Shown here: in pieces, positions 34,253-43,662 of the stretch
Layout of the letters: each line of letters begins with the position of its first letter
How positions within the stretch are numbered: position 1 is the stretch's first letter
Source: Chlorobiales bacterium Clorobi_01
Lineage (GTDB): Bacteria; Bacteroidota; Chlorobiia; Chlorobiales; Chlorobiaceae
Assembly: GCA_001602925.1 (NCBI GenBank)
Contig: LUZT01000012.1
Span: 1 to 44,181 of the forward strand
Direction: 5' to 3'
DNA: 44,181 nucleotides
The notes under the pieces: generated by a model
Seen by the model: the letters and a program-made list of their open reading frames with translations, nothing else
Database searches by the model: none
Told to the model about the DNA's origin: nothing
Program-made: the position numbers and the translations under genes

Positions 34253-35646
34253 GTCAGCTCCCGGACAAGTTGCTTGAACTGGCGCCCGCGATCCTCGAAG
34301 TCGCGGAACATGTCGAAGCTCGAACAGGCTGGCGAAAAGAGCACGCTCGCGCCGGGACGGGCGTTCTTGCGAGCCAGCTCGACTGCCTCTCTGAATGATC
34401 CGGCGGGCAGGACGTTGACGACGCCGTGAAAGGCGTCGGCGATCTTCTGGCGTGACTCCCCAATCGCCACGATGCAGGCGACCTTCTCCCGCACGAGATC
34501 GGCAATCACGCTGTAGTCGTTGCCCTTGTCGCGCCCCCCGGCGATAAGTACCATGCCGGCGGGGACCGACTGAAGCGCCTGCCGGAGGGCATTGACGTTG
34601 GTGGCTTTCGAGTCATTGATCCAGTCGAGTCCACACGCATGTCCGGCAAACTCCTGCCGGTGCTCCACACCGCCAAACTCCGCGAGCACGAGCCGCATTG
34701 TCTCCGGTGCCACGCCAGCGGCGGACGCCGCTGCGACCGACGAGAGCACATTGTAGAGGTTGTGGTCGCCGCGAAAGCCCGGTTTCATGATTTCGTCAAC
34801 ACGCATGAGCTTTTCGGTCGAACCCGAGGTACGGATGACAATCTCGCCCTCCGCGACCGACACGAAATCTCCCGGCGCAGCATTAAGCGTTTCGGCGCGC
34901 AGGCCGACGCGAACCACCCGGAAGGGCCACGGCTCCTGCCGGTCGAAATGGGCGCGAAGGATCGGGTCGTCATGATTATAGATGAGCGTGTCGCCCGTGC
35001 CCTGCCGCGCATGGATGCGATACTTCGCAGTGGCGTAGGCTTCGATACTGCCGCCGTAGCGATCCATGTGGTCGGGCGTGATGTTGGTCAGCACGGCGAT
35101 GTTGGGGCGAAAATCGAAGCACGCTTCGAGCTGGTAGCTGCTCAGTTCGAGCACGGCGATGTCCGCCGCCGTCATGCCGGGGACCTCCGACGAAAAGGGA
35201 ATGCCGATGTTGCCTACGCTGAAGGCCCGGAATCCCTGCCGCTCCCCCTCCGCCTCAGAGATGCGGTGGATGAGCGTGGCGGTGGTGGTCTTGCCATCCG
35301 TGCCGGTGATGCCGATGATTCGCGCCGGGCAGAACCAGTAAGCCAGCTCGATCTCGCTCACCACGGGAATACCGCGCGCGTGCATCTCGCGGATGACCGG
35401 CACACGCTGCGGAATGCCGGGACTCACGATGCACAGTTCAGCCTCGAAGACCCGCTCCGAATGGCCGCCCTCTTCGAACGGCACGCCAAGTTGTCGCAGT
35501 GTTGCCGCCGCCTCCGGGCTGACCGCGCCAAATTCGCTTAAGAATGGCCGCGCCCCCGCCCGCGCGAGCAGGCCAGCCGCTGATAAACCGCTTTTGCCGG
35601 CGCCGATCACCGACGCCACTTTCCCTTTCAGCTCTTCCGGTTTCAC
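34249..35646 (-). CDS. murD: UDP-MurNAc-L-alanine--D-glutamate ligase
   Basis: A 465-residue Mur ligase that adds D-Glu. The N-terminal Rossmann motif VIGAGKSGLSAA (residues 13-24), the ATP loop GTDGKTT (115-121), a central ITPDHMDRYG and the C-terminal DKGNDY segment match MurD. Its ATG lies just after the mraY stop region (1-bp gap downstream order mraY-murD), and its stop overlaps the ftsW start by 4 bp. Confidence 0.96.
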   Translation of the reverse strand: MKPEELKGKVASVIGAGKSGLSAAGLLARAGARPFLSEFGAVSPEAAATLRQLGVPFEEGGHSERVFEAELCIVSPGIPQRVPVIREMHARGIPVVSEIELAYWFCPARIIGITGTDGKTTTATLIHRISEAEGERQGFRAFSVGNIGIPFSSEVPGMTAADIAVLELSSYQLEACFDFRPNIAVLTNITPDHMDRYGGSIEAYATAKYRIHARQGTGDTLIYNHDDPILRAHFDRQEPWPFRVVRVGLRAETLNAAPGDFVSVAEGEIVIRTSGSTEKLMRVDEIMKPGFRGDHNLYNVLSSVAAASAAGVAPETMRLVLAEFGGVEHRQEFAGHACGLDWINDSKATNVNALRQALQSVPAGMVLIAGGRDKGNDYSVIADLVREKVACIVAIGESRQKIADAFHGVVNVLPAGSFREAVELARKNARPGASVLFSPACSSFDMFRDFEDRGRQFKQLVRELT

Positions 35647-35647
35647 G

Positions 35648-36754
35648 TTATCGCAGTTTCAGGGTCATGAGGCTTGTCAGAAAGAGCAGGATCGAAATGA
35701 TCCAGAAACGGATCACGATCTTCTGTTCCGCCCATCCCTTCAGCTGAAAATGGTGATGCAGCGGCGCCATCAGGAAAATGCGCCGCCCTTCGCCGTACAG
35801 CTTTTTTGAAATCTTGAACCAGGCAACCTGCATCGAAACCGAGAGGGTTTCGACGAAAAAGACTCCCGCCAGCACCGGTAGAAGGAGTTCCTGCTTTATC
35901 ATGAGCGCGATCACCGCGATGGCGCTACCGAGCGAGAGAGAACCGGTGTCGCCCATGAACACCTCGGCGGGGCTGGAGTTGAACCACAGAAATCCCACAC
36001 ACGCCATGACGATGGCCATACTCACCACGGCAACCTCGCCCGCGCCGGAGATGAAGGGAATGCTGAGATATCCTGCATAGACTGCGTTACCAGCCAGGTA
36101 GGCGAAGCCTCCGAGGGCGAAGGTGACGATGGCCGCATTGCCCGCCGCCAGGCCGTCGAGGCCGTCGGTGAGGTTGACTGCGTTGGATACCGCCGTGATG
36201 ATGAATATTACCACCGGAATGTAGAAGATGCCATAATCGACCGAGAGCTTTTTGAAAAAGGGTACGGTGGTATCGGAGAGCAGTACCGAAAAAACGGGAT
36301 CGTTCCAGGTGTAGAAGCCGATGACCAGGCCGAGCGTTACCTGTCCGATCAGTTTGTAGTGGCCGGCAAGGCCGCCCTTCACCTTCAGCACAACCTTCTG
36401 GTAGTCGTCGATGAAGCCGATCAGACCCATCCAGAAGACGGCCAGCATGATGAGCCAGACATGCGGATCATCGATCTTGGCCCAGAGAAATGCCGAAACT
36501 TCAATAGCGAAAATGATCATGAGTCCGCCCATCGTGGGTACATCTTTTTTCTTGCGATGTTCTGGTGGCGCCTCTTCTTTGATCGGCTCGACGAATTTCG
36601 ACTTGAGAAAGCGGATGAACCTCGGCCCGGCGAAGATGATGATCAAGAGGGCAGTGATGGCCGCCGCGCTGGCCCTGAAGGTCAGATATTCGATGACCCC
36701 CATGCCGGGAAGACTGTAGAGTTCGTTGATATATCGAAGAATGTAATAGAGCAT
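35648..36754 (-). CDS. mraY: Phospho-N-acetylmuramoyl-pentapeptide transferase MraY
   Basis: A 368-residue membrane enzyme that moves phospho-MurNAc-pentapeptide to undecaprenyl phosphate, giving lipid I. About ten membrane helices. The catalytic motifs are [21 protein letters not shown] (Asp pair), [13 protein letters not shown] and the C-terminal [13 protein letters not shown] with the HHH cluster. The start at ATG 36752-36754 gives the normal [10 protein letters not shown]-terminus. The frame is open 20 codons further up, into murF, without similarity. No ribosome site is visible. Confidence 0.96.
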   Translation of the reverse strand: MLYYILRYINELYSLPGMGVIEYLTFRASAAAITALLIIIFAGPRFIRFLKSKFVEPIKEEAPPEHRKKKDVPTMGGLMIIFAIEVSAFLWAKIDDPHVWLIMLAVFWMGLIGFIDDYQKVVLKVKGGLAGHYKLIGQVTLGLVIGFYTWNDPVFSVLLSDTTVPFFKKLSVDYGIFYIPVVIFIITAVSNAVNLTDGLDGLAAGNAAIVTFALGGFAYLAGNAVYAGYLSIPFISGAGEVAVVSMAIVMACVGFLWFNSSPAEVFMGDTGSLSLGSAIAVIALMIKQELLLPVLAGVFFVETLSVSMQVAWFKISKKLYGEGRRIFLMAPLHHHFQLKGWAEQKIVIRFWIISILLFLTSLMTLKLR

Positions 36755-36761
36755 CGTTGGT

Positions 36762-38186
36762 TCAGATCGAGTGCTGTTGATTCTGTTTGATAAGATCGTC
36801 CGCCGCCAGTTCAAGCTTCATTCCGCGAGACCCCTTGAAGAGCAACGCGTCACCCGGCTGGACGTACTCCGACAGGAAGCCGCGAAGCTCGTCCATCGTC
36901 CAGAAGTGCCTGAGGCAGCGCCCGCCCGCCTGCTCGCAGATGAGTCGGGCGGCATCACCCAGGGTGAGGCAGGCATCGAGCGGCAGTTGGCGAATATACC
37001 TGCCGATGCCTTCATGCTCAATGGCCGAATTGTCGCCGAGTTCGAGCATGTCGCCAAGCACCGCAATCCGGCGGCCCCGGCACTCGATGGCCGCAAGCGT
37101 ATCGAGTGCCAGACGCACCGAGTCGGGATTGGCGTTGTAGGTGTCGTTGAGCACCACGATTCCGCCGTCGTCGAACAGCTCCATGCGCTTCCAGCCCTTC
37201 GCGGGCAGGAGTGTGCCGAGTCCTTCGGCGATGTGCGCCGGGGCGAGGCCAAAGTGCGCGCCGACCGCAGAGGCGGCCACGGCGTTGATGACGTTGTGGC
37301 GCCCGACAAACTGCATCGCCACTGGCTGGTGAACGCCGGATTCGGAGCAGAGCGTGAACGAAACGCGGCCCACCCGATCCGTGCCGATCTGTTCGGCCCA
37401 CCACGCGCGGCCCGCTCCCGGCTGCGCTCCGTAGCCGGTCTTGCGTGACAGACTCGCTCCGGCAGCGGCGAGGCGGTGATCGTCGAGATTGACGAACGCT
37501 GTTCCGCCGTGTGCTTCGAGGTAGCGGAAGAGCGCCGCCTCGGCATCGGTGACCCCGTCGAGGGAGCCGAAAAATTCGAGATGCTCGTGGCCGATGTTGG
37601 TCAACAGGCCGTGTGTCGGTTTGGCAAGCGAAGAGAGGAACTCCATTTCGCCGGGATGGTTGATGCCCATCTCGATCACGGCCACTTCGGTGTCGCGGCG
37701 CATCTGCAAGAGCGTCAGCGGCACGCCGAGGTGGTTGTTGTAGTTGCCCTGCGTGACGAGGACGTTGAAACCGGTCGAGAGCACGGCGGCAACCATCTCC
37801 TTGGTGGTGGTCTTGCCGTTGCTGCCGCCGATGCCGATCACCGGAATGTCGAAGCGCTCCCGGTAGGCGGCAGCGAGCTGCTGGAACGCCACGACCGGAT
37901 CGTCGGCGACGAGGAAGCGGCGGCCGTCGCCCTGATGCTCCGCGCCCTTTTCGGCGAACCATTCGCGCGACACCACGGCCCACGACGCACCGTTGGCGAA
38001 CACCTCGCCGACGAAGCGGTGCCCGTCGGTGCGCTCTCCCGGCAGCGCGACGAACACCGCGCCATCGACCGCCTTGCGAGAATCGATCACCACCACCGGA
38101 TCGTCGAGCCGGTAGCTCTCATCAACGTCACGGGCCACGATGGTTCCCGCCCGCTCGAAATCGCTGAAAATCAGCGCTCCTTTCAT
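36762..38186 (-). CDS. murF: UDP-MurNAc-tripeptide--D-Ala-D-Ala ligase
   Basis: A 474-residue Mur ligase that finishes the UDP-MurNAc-pentapeptide. [20 protein letters not shown] is the N-terminal MurE/MurF signature, the ATP loop is [14 protein letters not shown], and [10 protein letters not shown] and [10 protein letters not shown] follow as in MurF. The start at ATG 38184-38186 has GAGGGAG 5 nt upstream. A GTG two codons earlier is in frame but sits on the ribosome site. It lies 24 bp after murE and 7 bp before mraY. Confidence 0.95.
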   Translation of the reverse strand: MKGALIFSDFERAGTIVARDVDESYRLDDPVVVIDSRKAVDGAVFVALPGERTDGHRFVGEVFANGASWAVVSREWFAEKGAEHQGDGRRFLVADDPVVAFQQLAAAYRERFDIPVIGIGGSNGKTTTKEMVAAVLSTGFNVLVTQGNYNNHLGVPLTLLQMRRDTEVAVIEMGINHPGEMEFLSSLAKPTHGLLTNIGHEHLEFFGSLDGVTDAEAALFRYLEAHGGTAFVNLDDHRLAAAGASLSRKTGYGAQPGAGRAWWAEQIGTDRVGRVSFTLCSESGVHQPVAMQFVGRHNVINAVAASAVGAHFGLAPAHIAEGLGTLLPAKGWKRMELFDDGGIVVLNDTYNANPDSVRLALDTLAAIECRGRRIAVLGDMLELGDNSAIEHEGIGRYIRQLPLDACLTLGDAARLICEQAGGRCLRHFWTMDELRGFLSEYVQPGDALLFKGSRGMKLELAADDLIKQNQQHSI

Positions 38187-38210
38187 CTTCACTCCCTCGC
38201 TTCCGTTAAC

Positions 38211-39734
38211 TCATTTCATTTGCGCAAAACATGCCTCCAGACACTCGCGGTCGGAAAAGTGGCGCTTCACGCCCCTGATCTCCTGATACGCTTCGTGCCC
38301 TTTTCCTGCCACCAGCAGAATATCGCCTGCACCGAGCTGCTCGACCGCCCGGCGGATCGCCTCGGCACGGTCGGCGATGCGCAGATGCACCCGGCCCGCC
38401 ATGCCCGCCTCGACCTCGTCGAGAATCGCTTCCGGATTTTCGTCCCGTGGATTGTCGGAAGTGAGAATCACCCTGTCGGCTAGTTCGGCGGCGATGCGGC
38501 CCATCTCGGGACGCTTCTGCCGGTCGCGGTTGCCACCACAGCCGAACACCACCGCGAGCTTCGCGTCTGCGGGCGTCACCGCCCGCAGGGCTTCGAGCGC
38601 CTTTTGCAGCCCGTCGGGCGTGTGGGCGTAATCGACCACGGCGCAGCGGCTGCGGTCGCGGCTCCAGATGCGCTCCATCCGCCCGGCGACGCTGTCGGCC
38701 TCGGCGAGGCCGCGAAGCGCCGTTTCGGGATCGATGTCGAGGCCGAAACCCACCGCGAACGCTTCGAGCATGTTCATCACGTTGTACGCGCCCGGCAGTG
38801 GAACATTCATCGCCATCGTTTGGCCACGAAAACTCACCTGCGCTATCGTTCCCTCGACGTTCATATCCAAAACCTTCGCGTCGAAACAGCGGGAGGAATC
38901 GCAGAACGGAGCACCATTGGTCGAGCAGCAGAAAACGCGCTCCGGCGGGAGATTGGCGGCCATGAACCTCGCGCGGGGATCGTCGGCGTTGAGGACGGCG
39001 AAGCCTTCGTCGTCGAGGCGGTCGAAGAGCAGGCGCTTGGCTTCGGCGTACTTCTCCATCGTCGCGTGAAAATCGAGGTGTTCGGGCGTGAGGTTGGTGA
39101 ACACCGCCGCCCGGAAGCGCAGGCCGTGCACCCTGTCGAGCACGAGCGCGTGGGAGGAGACCTCCATCACCGCCGCCTTGCATCCGGCATCGACCATCTG
39201 CCGGAAAAGCGCGTGAAGCCCCGAAGATTCGGGCGTGGTGCGTTCGAGTGGAATGTCGCGGGTGCCGATGCGGCAGAGTCCTGTGCCGATATATCCGGCG
39301 GAAATGCCCGAGGCGTTGAGCATCGAGGTGATGAGGCGCGCCGTGGTGGTCTTGCCGTTGGTACCGGTTACGCCGATGAGCATGAGCCGATCCGGAGCGT
39401 TGCCGTAAAATACCTTCGAGAGTTCTGCCAGTGCCTTGCGGGCATCAGGTACGACGAGATACGTGACCGAATCGCGGCACTCCGCCGGAAGTTCTTCGCA
39501 AACCACCACCGATGCGCCAGCTTCGATTGCGGCGGCGATATAGCGGTGACCGTCAGTGCTGAAGCCGCGTACCGCCACGAACACCGTGCCCGGCGCAACC
39601 TCGCGCGAATCGCAGGTCACGCCGGTGACGGCGGTTCGCGCTCCGCTCCCGATCCGGCGCTCAACCAGCGCGCCGAGACCGGCAATCAGATCGTCGAGCA
39701 GCACCGCTGGCGCTCCTTTGCGGGATTCTTCCAT
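38211..39734 (-). CDS. murE: UDP-MurNAc-L-Ala-D-Glu--meso-diaminopimelate ligase
   Basis: A 507-residue Mur ligase. GVTCDSREVAPGTVFVAVRG is the N-terminal signature, the ATP loop is GVTGTNGKTTTARL (about residues 121-134), and EVSSHAL holds the region of the carbamylated lysine. The amino-acid specificity motif is DNPRDENP, which marks addition of meso-diaminopimelate rather than L-lysine, as expected for a Gram-negative wall. The start is ATG 39732-39734, sharing one base with the ftsI stop (TGATG). An open frame continues 45 codons upstream inside ftsI and is not part of the gene. Confidence 0.96.
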   Translation of the reverse strand: MEESRKGAPAVLLDDLIAGLGALVERRIGSGARTAVTGVTCDSREVAPGTVFVAVRGFSTDGHRYIAAAIEAGASVVVCEELPAECRDSVTYLVVPDARKALAELSKVFYGNAPDRLMLIGVTGTNGKTTTARLITSMLNASGISAGYIGTGLCRIGTRDIPLERTTPESSGLHALFRQMVDAGCKAAVMEVSSHALVLDRVHGLRFRAAVFTNLTPEHLDFHATMEKYAEAKRLLFDRLDDEGFAVLNADDPRARFMAANLPPERVFCCSTNGAPFCDSSRCFDAKVLDMNVEGTIAQVSFRGQTMAMNVPLPGAYNVMNMLEAFAVGFGLDIDPETALRGLAEADSVAGRMERIWSRDRSRCAVVDYAHTPDGLQKALEALRAVTPADAKLAVVFGCGGNRDRQKRPEMGRIAAELADRVILTSDNPRDENPEAILDEVEAGMAGRVHLRIADRAEAIRRAVEQLGAGDILLVAGKGHEAYQEIRGVKRHFSDRECLEACFAQMK

Positions 39735-41689
39735 CACCTGTCCTGAACTCTTTTCGCCAGGCTCACCCTGACTTTTGTCTCTTTCTGTACCTTCGTACCG
39801 GGCGCGATGCTCTGCGAGACCACGCTGCCACCGCTGCTCCCCGAGGGCTCCATCTTCAAGCCGTTCCATTCAAGTAGCCTGGCGGCTTCGCTCTCGCGCA
39901 ATCCTTTCAGCTCCGGAACAACCACTGTCGAAACGCGGTCAAGCAGCTCCTTTTCGGGGGATTTCATGCTCAGCCGTTTCTGCATCTCCAGAGAGCAGGC
40001 CAGTGCGCGGCCGCAGACCCTCGAAAAAACCGGAGCCGCCACGGCTGACGCATAATACGCTGTCTGTGGTTCATCGACAACGATAATCGCGGCATATTGA
40101 GGGTTGTCGTAAGGAAAAAATCCGGCGAACGAGGCCATGTAGTAACCCCATCCCTGATAGCTGCCATTATGAAGCTTCTGGGCTGTGCCAGTCTTGCCAG
40201 CGACAGGAATTCCCTCGATGGCCGCCGCCATGCCGGTGCCCTTTTCAACCACCGCACGAAAATACTCCTTCGCCATGTAGCGGGCAGTTTCCGGCTTCAG
40301 CGCCTGCACTATCTTCATCGGCTCGTTCTCCGTGATCTTTTTGCCATCGGGACCGGTCACGTTTTTGATGATGAACGGCCTCATGCGAGCACCGTCGTTG
40401 GCCAGGGTAGCGTATGCCTGGAGCACCTGCAGCGGGGTGGCCATAACCTGATAGCCGTAACCCATCCAGGGCAACGTCAGGCTTCCCCAGCGCGAAACCG
40501 GCTTGAGCCAGCCTCCCGATTCGCCGATGAGGCCGACCCCGGTCTTCTGCCCGAAACCGAGGGCGCGGGCATAACGGTAAAATGTTTCTGCTCCGACCTT
40601 CATGGCTGTAGTGGCCGCGACGACGTTGCTCGACTCGATGATCGCTTTCTGGAAAGAGAGCGCCCCGAATGGCTCATGATCCCGGATGTGTTTCCCATAA
40701 AGAGTGAGCGTGCCGCCGTTGCCATCCACCTGTTTTTCCGCCGTCCAGTTCAGCACTTCGGTGGCCGCCGAAGCCATAACGATTTTGAATGTGGAACCCG
40801 GCTCAAACATATCGGTAACGGCACGATTGCGCATCTGATCGGCGGTCAGCCCGCTCCTGCGGTTCAGATCGAAAGTGGGGTAGTTGGCCATCGCGATGAT
40901 TTCACCCGTCCGGACATCCATGATGATGCCCATCGCGCCACTGGCCTTGAACTCCTTGACCGCCTGCGCAATCTCCTCTTCAAGGATCCCCTGCACATCG
41001 GCGTCGATGGTCAGTGTCACATCGTTGCCCGCGAGGGGCTGCACCTGATCGGCGTCGGGAGCCGGATAGCGCTCTCCGGTTGCCGATCGCTGGAAAATCC
41101 GCACGCCATCGCGTCCGCTGAGCTGGCTTTCAAAGCTCTTTTCGAGTCCGCTGATACCCTTGTTGTCGCGATCGGTCAGTCCGATGAGCTGGGCGGCCAC
41201 GTTCAGGTAATAGCGATGCTGCTCGCGCCGGAACCCTACCCCCTTGATTTTGAGACTCATCAGTTTCGCGGCCTGCGATACCGGCACGTTGCGTTCCAGC
41301 CAGACAAAACGCTTTTTCTTCCGGAGCAGGTTGAGATAGTTCCGTCGGCTCTTGCCGAAGGTATCCGAAAAGAGTTCGGCTGCCGCGCCGGCATCCGTCA
41401 CATGCTCCGGATCGGCGTAAAAGGAGATGCTCTCGACGCTCTCGGCAAGCGGACGGCCGTAACGGTCGAGAATGCGCCCCCGTCGGGCTTTTTCGGTTAC
41501 GATCGTCTCGTACTGCCGGTTCGCTTTCGCCCGGTATTTTTTGACATCGAACACCTGGATGCCCAGCAGCTTTGAAACGATCGCCAGGCAAAACAGCAGC
41601 ATAAACGCCGCCATGATGCCAAGGCGCAGGCCGAATTCATGGTCGCTGGTACCGCGGTGGTTCTCCGGTGTCGTTCTCTCCTGGTTCAT
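39734..41689 (-). CDS. ftsI: Division-specific penicillin-binding protein FtsI (PBP3) with PASTA domain
   Basis: A 651-residue class B transpeptidase that crosslinks septal peptidoglycan with FtsW. One N-terminal membrane helix (about residues 24-42) is followed by the RGRILDRYGRPLA pedestal motif, then the penicillin-binding domain with active Ser299 (STFK, 299-302), SSN (353-355) and KTG (499-501). After it comes one PASTA domain (about residues 588-646, VVPELKGLRESEAARLLEWN), a peptidoglycan-binding module that E. coli FtsI lacks but Spo-type and Bacteroidetes/Chlorobi proteins often have. It lies between ftsL and murE. Confidence 0.95.
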   Translation of the reverse strand: MNQERTTPENHRGTSDHEFGLRLGIMAAFMLLFCLAIVSKLLGIQVFDVKKYRAKANRQYETIVTEKARRGRILDRYGRPLAESVESISFYADPEHVTDAGAAAELFSDTFGKSRRNYLNLLRKKKRFVWLERNVPVSQAAKLMSLKIKGVGFRREQHRYYLNVAAQLIGLTDRDNKGISGLEKSFESQLSGRDGVRIFQRSATGERYPAPDADQVQPLAGNDVTLTIDADVQGILEEEIAQAVKEFKASGAMGIIMDVRTGEIIAMANYPTFDLNRRSGLTADQMRNRAVTDMFEPGSTFKIVMASAATEVLNWTAEKQVDGNGGTLTLYGKHIRDHEPFGALSFQKAIIESSNVVAATTAMKVGAETFYRYARALGFGQKTGVGLIGESGGWLKPVSRWGSLTLPWMGYGYQVMATPLQVLQAYATLANDGARMRPFIIKNVTGPDGKKITENEPMKIVQALKPETARYMAKEYFRAVVEKGTGMAAAIEGIPVAGKTGTAQKLHNGSYQGWGYYMASFAGFFPYDNPQYAAIIVVDEPQTAYYASAVAAPVFSRVCGRALACSLEMQKRLSMKSPEKELLDRVSTVVVPELKGLRESEAARLLEWNGLKMEPSGSSGGSVVSQSIAPGTKVQKETKVRVSLAKRVQDR

Positions 41690-41716
41690 GCATTCTTCGA
41701 TAAAAGAGGGGTGCTG

Positions 41717-42184
41717 TCAGGGTTCAATCTCGACCGGAGGAATGAATGAGGAGTCGAGTCCGAGATTTTTAGCATAACCGGAGATGTACCGGATGCTCTG
41801 AAGCTCCCGGCTCTTCAGCTCATCGGCAGTCGAGATGCTGGTGCTGATCCTGAGCTGCTCACGCAAACGCTCGTTGCGCTTGGCCAGATCGTTGATCGCC
41901 AGGGTATTGCTGATCTGCACCAGAAACAGCACAGTACCCAAGAGGAGGTAAACGAACGTTCTCAGGCGCAAAAGTGAACCTATATCGAAAATTTCAGGCG
42001 AATTCACCTGTGATGACGCTTTGCGAAACGGTTCTGGATCGAAGCCGAATGGCCGCCTTTCCGTCACATCGACGGCACCAAGCTCATAGCTTGCCATGTT
42101 GCTTCCGTTCTCCTGTCCAAAAATTTTGCCCGGCCTGTCAGCGAAACCGGCAAACGGCTTTTCAGCGGATTTCAAAACGTTCAC
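41717..42184 (-). CDS. ftsL: FtsL-like cell division protein
   Basis: A 155-residue bitopic protein with a cytoplasmic N-terminus of about 75 residues, one membrane helix (FVYLLLGTVLFLVQISNTLA, about 77-96) and a periplasmic coiled coil (INDLAKRNERLREQLRIST). Topology, size of the outer part and position between rsmH and ftsI identify it as FtsL, a family with little sequence conservation. The start is GTG 42182-42184, preceded 4 nt away by AGGAGGTGA, an almost perfect ribosome site that decides against the later ATG. The cytoplasmic part is longer than in E. coli. Confidence 0.85.
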   Translation of the reverse strand: MNVLKSAEKPFAGFADRPGKIFGQENGSNMASYELGAVDVTERRPFGFDPEPFRKASSQVNSPEIFDIGSLLRLRTFVYLLLGTVLFLVQISNTLAINDLAKRNERLREQLRISTSISTADELKSRELQSIRYISGYAKNLGLDSSFIPPVEIEP

Positions 42185-42203
42185 GGCTCACCTCCTCTGA
42201 AGG

Positions 42204-43160
42204 TTACAGTTTCTGAATGACTCTGAGACGTGCACTTCTCGATCTCGGATTGCGGCTGATCTCTTCAGCCGTGGCTTCGACCGGTTTTCTGACCACCAGC
42301 ACCGCTTCGGCAGGTTTCAGCGGTTCGCGGAGCGCGAGCCCTTTAGGGCCCCAGTCCGCCGACGTTTTGGCTGCAAAAAAACGTTTGACGATCCTATCCT
42401 CCAGCGAATGGTAGCTGATGACCGCGAACCGTCCGCCGGGAGAGAGCAACTCGAAGCCATCGGCCAAAGCCTGTTCAAGAACACCGAGTTCATCGTTGAC
42501 TTCGATGCGCAAGGCCTGATAAATTCTCGACAGGGTCTTGATCGCCAGGTCTTTTCTGGGGCAGGCTGCCCTGATCACTTCGGCCAGCTCGCCGGTCGTC
42601 GTCAGTGGCGCGGAACTCCTCGCCGAGACAATCGCCCTGGCGATTCTGCCGCCAAGCGGCTCCTCGCCATACCGGAAGAACAGCTTCGCCAGCGCAGCCT
42701 CTTCATACCCGTTGACAACATCGGCGGCGGTCAGCGGCCCGTCTGGGTCCATTCGCATGTCGAGCGGGCCGTCCTTGAGATAGCTGAATCCGCGCTCTGG
42801 CGTATCGATCTGAAACGATGACACCCCGAGATCGAGCAGAAAACCCATGACCGGAAGACCGTTCCCCGTGCCCCGCATAATTGGTTCCACGAGCTCTTTC
42901 ACCATGCCGAAGTTGCCCCTGACCAGGCGGCGCCGGTCACCAAACTCCCCGAGTTTCTCCCCCGCAGCTTCGAGGGCATGAGTATCCTGATCGATGCCGA
43001 CAAGGAGCGAATCACCGTTAAGCGTTTGAAGATGCCGAAGCAGTTGCAGAGAATGGCCACCACCGCCAAGGGTGCCGTCGATGTATATCCCCGGGAGGGT
43101 GACCAGCAGCGATACGGATTCCCTGGCCAGCACCGGCTCATGATAGTCCTGGTAATCCAT
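42204..43160 (-). CDS. rsmH: 16S rRNA m4C1402 N4-methyltransferase RsmH
   Basis: A 318-residue SAM-dependent methyltransferase (formerly MraW) that N4-methylates C1402 in the ribosomal P site. It shows [13 protein letters not shown], the SAM loop [29 protein letters not shown] and [15 protein letters not shown], all family signatures. The start is ATG 43158-43160, 4 nt after the mraZ stop. A TTG eight codons earlier (43184) overlaps mraZ and is less likely. Confidence 0.96.
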   Translation of the reverse strand: MDYQDYHEPVLARESVSLLVTLPGIYIDGTLGGGGHSLQLLRHLQTLNGDSLLVGIDQDTHALEAAGEKLGEFGDRRRLVRGNFGMVKELVEPIMRGTGNGLPVMGFLLDLGVSSFQIDTPERGFSYLKDGPLDMRMDPDGPLTAADVVNGYEEAALAKLFFRYGEEPLGGRIARAIVSARSSAPLTTTGELAEVIRAACPRKDLAIKTLSRIYQALRIEVNDELGVLEQALADGFELLSPGGRFAVISYHSLEDRIVKRFFAAKTSADWGPKGLALREPLKPAEAVLVVRKPVEATAEEISRNPRSRSARLRVIQKL

Positions 43161-43164
43161 GGGT

Positions 43165-43632
43165 TCAGATGTACCGGTTTGCAAGCGGCGCGAACCGGCT
43201 CGCGTTATCGCTTAGCAGCCGTTCCAGACGGAGCGGCTCCCAGACCGTCATTTTCGCGTTGGCCCCGATGATGACCGCATCCTTGACGATACCGGCATGG
43301 TCGAGCATCTCCCGTGACAGTGCAATCCTGCCTGAACGGTCAAGCTCCGTCTGGTCGAGGCGCGCATAGATCATGGTGGTCAACAGGCGCTCATCGGGAT
43401 TGAAATCGGAAAGTTTGAGCAGTTGCTGCTCCTTTTCGCTCCAGACCGACGGTTCGTAGAGTTCGAGCGATCCGTCATCGGCCTTGAACACGTAGAGCAC
43501 CGGAGAGCGGCTCGGAGCGCCCGTGGCGGAATCGTCCTCCTGCAAGAGGAACCGGCGTCGAAACCGGGCGGGAATCAGAAGCCGCCCCTTCTCATCGACA
43601 CTATGCTGTTCTCTTCCGATAAATCCGGGCAT
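43165..43632 (-). CDS. mraZ: Transcriptional regulator MraZ
   Basis: A 155-residue protein of two SpoVT-AbrB-type domains ([14 protein letters not shown] and [13 protein letters not shown] halves), forming a ring that binds DNA and represses its own operon. The start at ATG 43630-43632 gives the normal N-terminus ([17 protein letters not shown]); a GTG 21 bp earlier lies inside the operator and is unlikely. It is the first gene of the dcw cluster and carries its own operator right in front. Confidence 0.95.
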   Translation of the reverse strand: MPGFIGREQHSVDEKGRLLIPARFRRRFLLQEDDSATGAPSRSPVLYVFKADDGSLELYEPSVWSEKEQQLLKLSDFNPDERLLTTMIYARLDQTELDRSGRIALSREMLDHAGIVKDAVIIGANAKMTVWEPLRLERLLSDNASRFAPLANRYI

Positions 43633-43637
43633 TGGTT

Positions 43638-43662
43638 TCCCACTTTTTCCCACTTTTCCCCA
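43638..43662 (-). promoter_or_regulatory. MraZ operator: three TGGGN boxes, 10-bp period
   Basis: Read leftward, TGGGG (43658-43662), TGGGA (43648-43652) and TGGGA (43638-43642) repeat with exact 10-bp spacing (5-bp boxes, 5-bp spacers AAAAG). This is the known MraZ binding pattern, in which the ring places subunits on consecutive helical turns of the same face. The last box ends 6 bp before the mraZ ATG, so bound MraZ would cover the translation start region and probably the transcription start. A promoter should lie in the AT-rich stretch at about 43665-43705. Confidence 0.9.
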
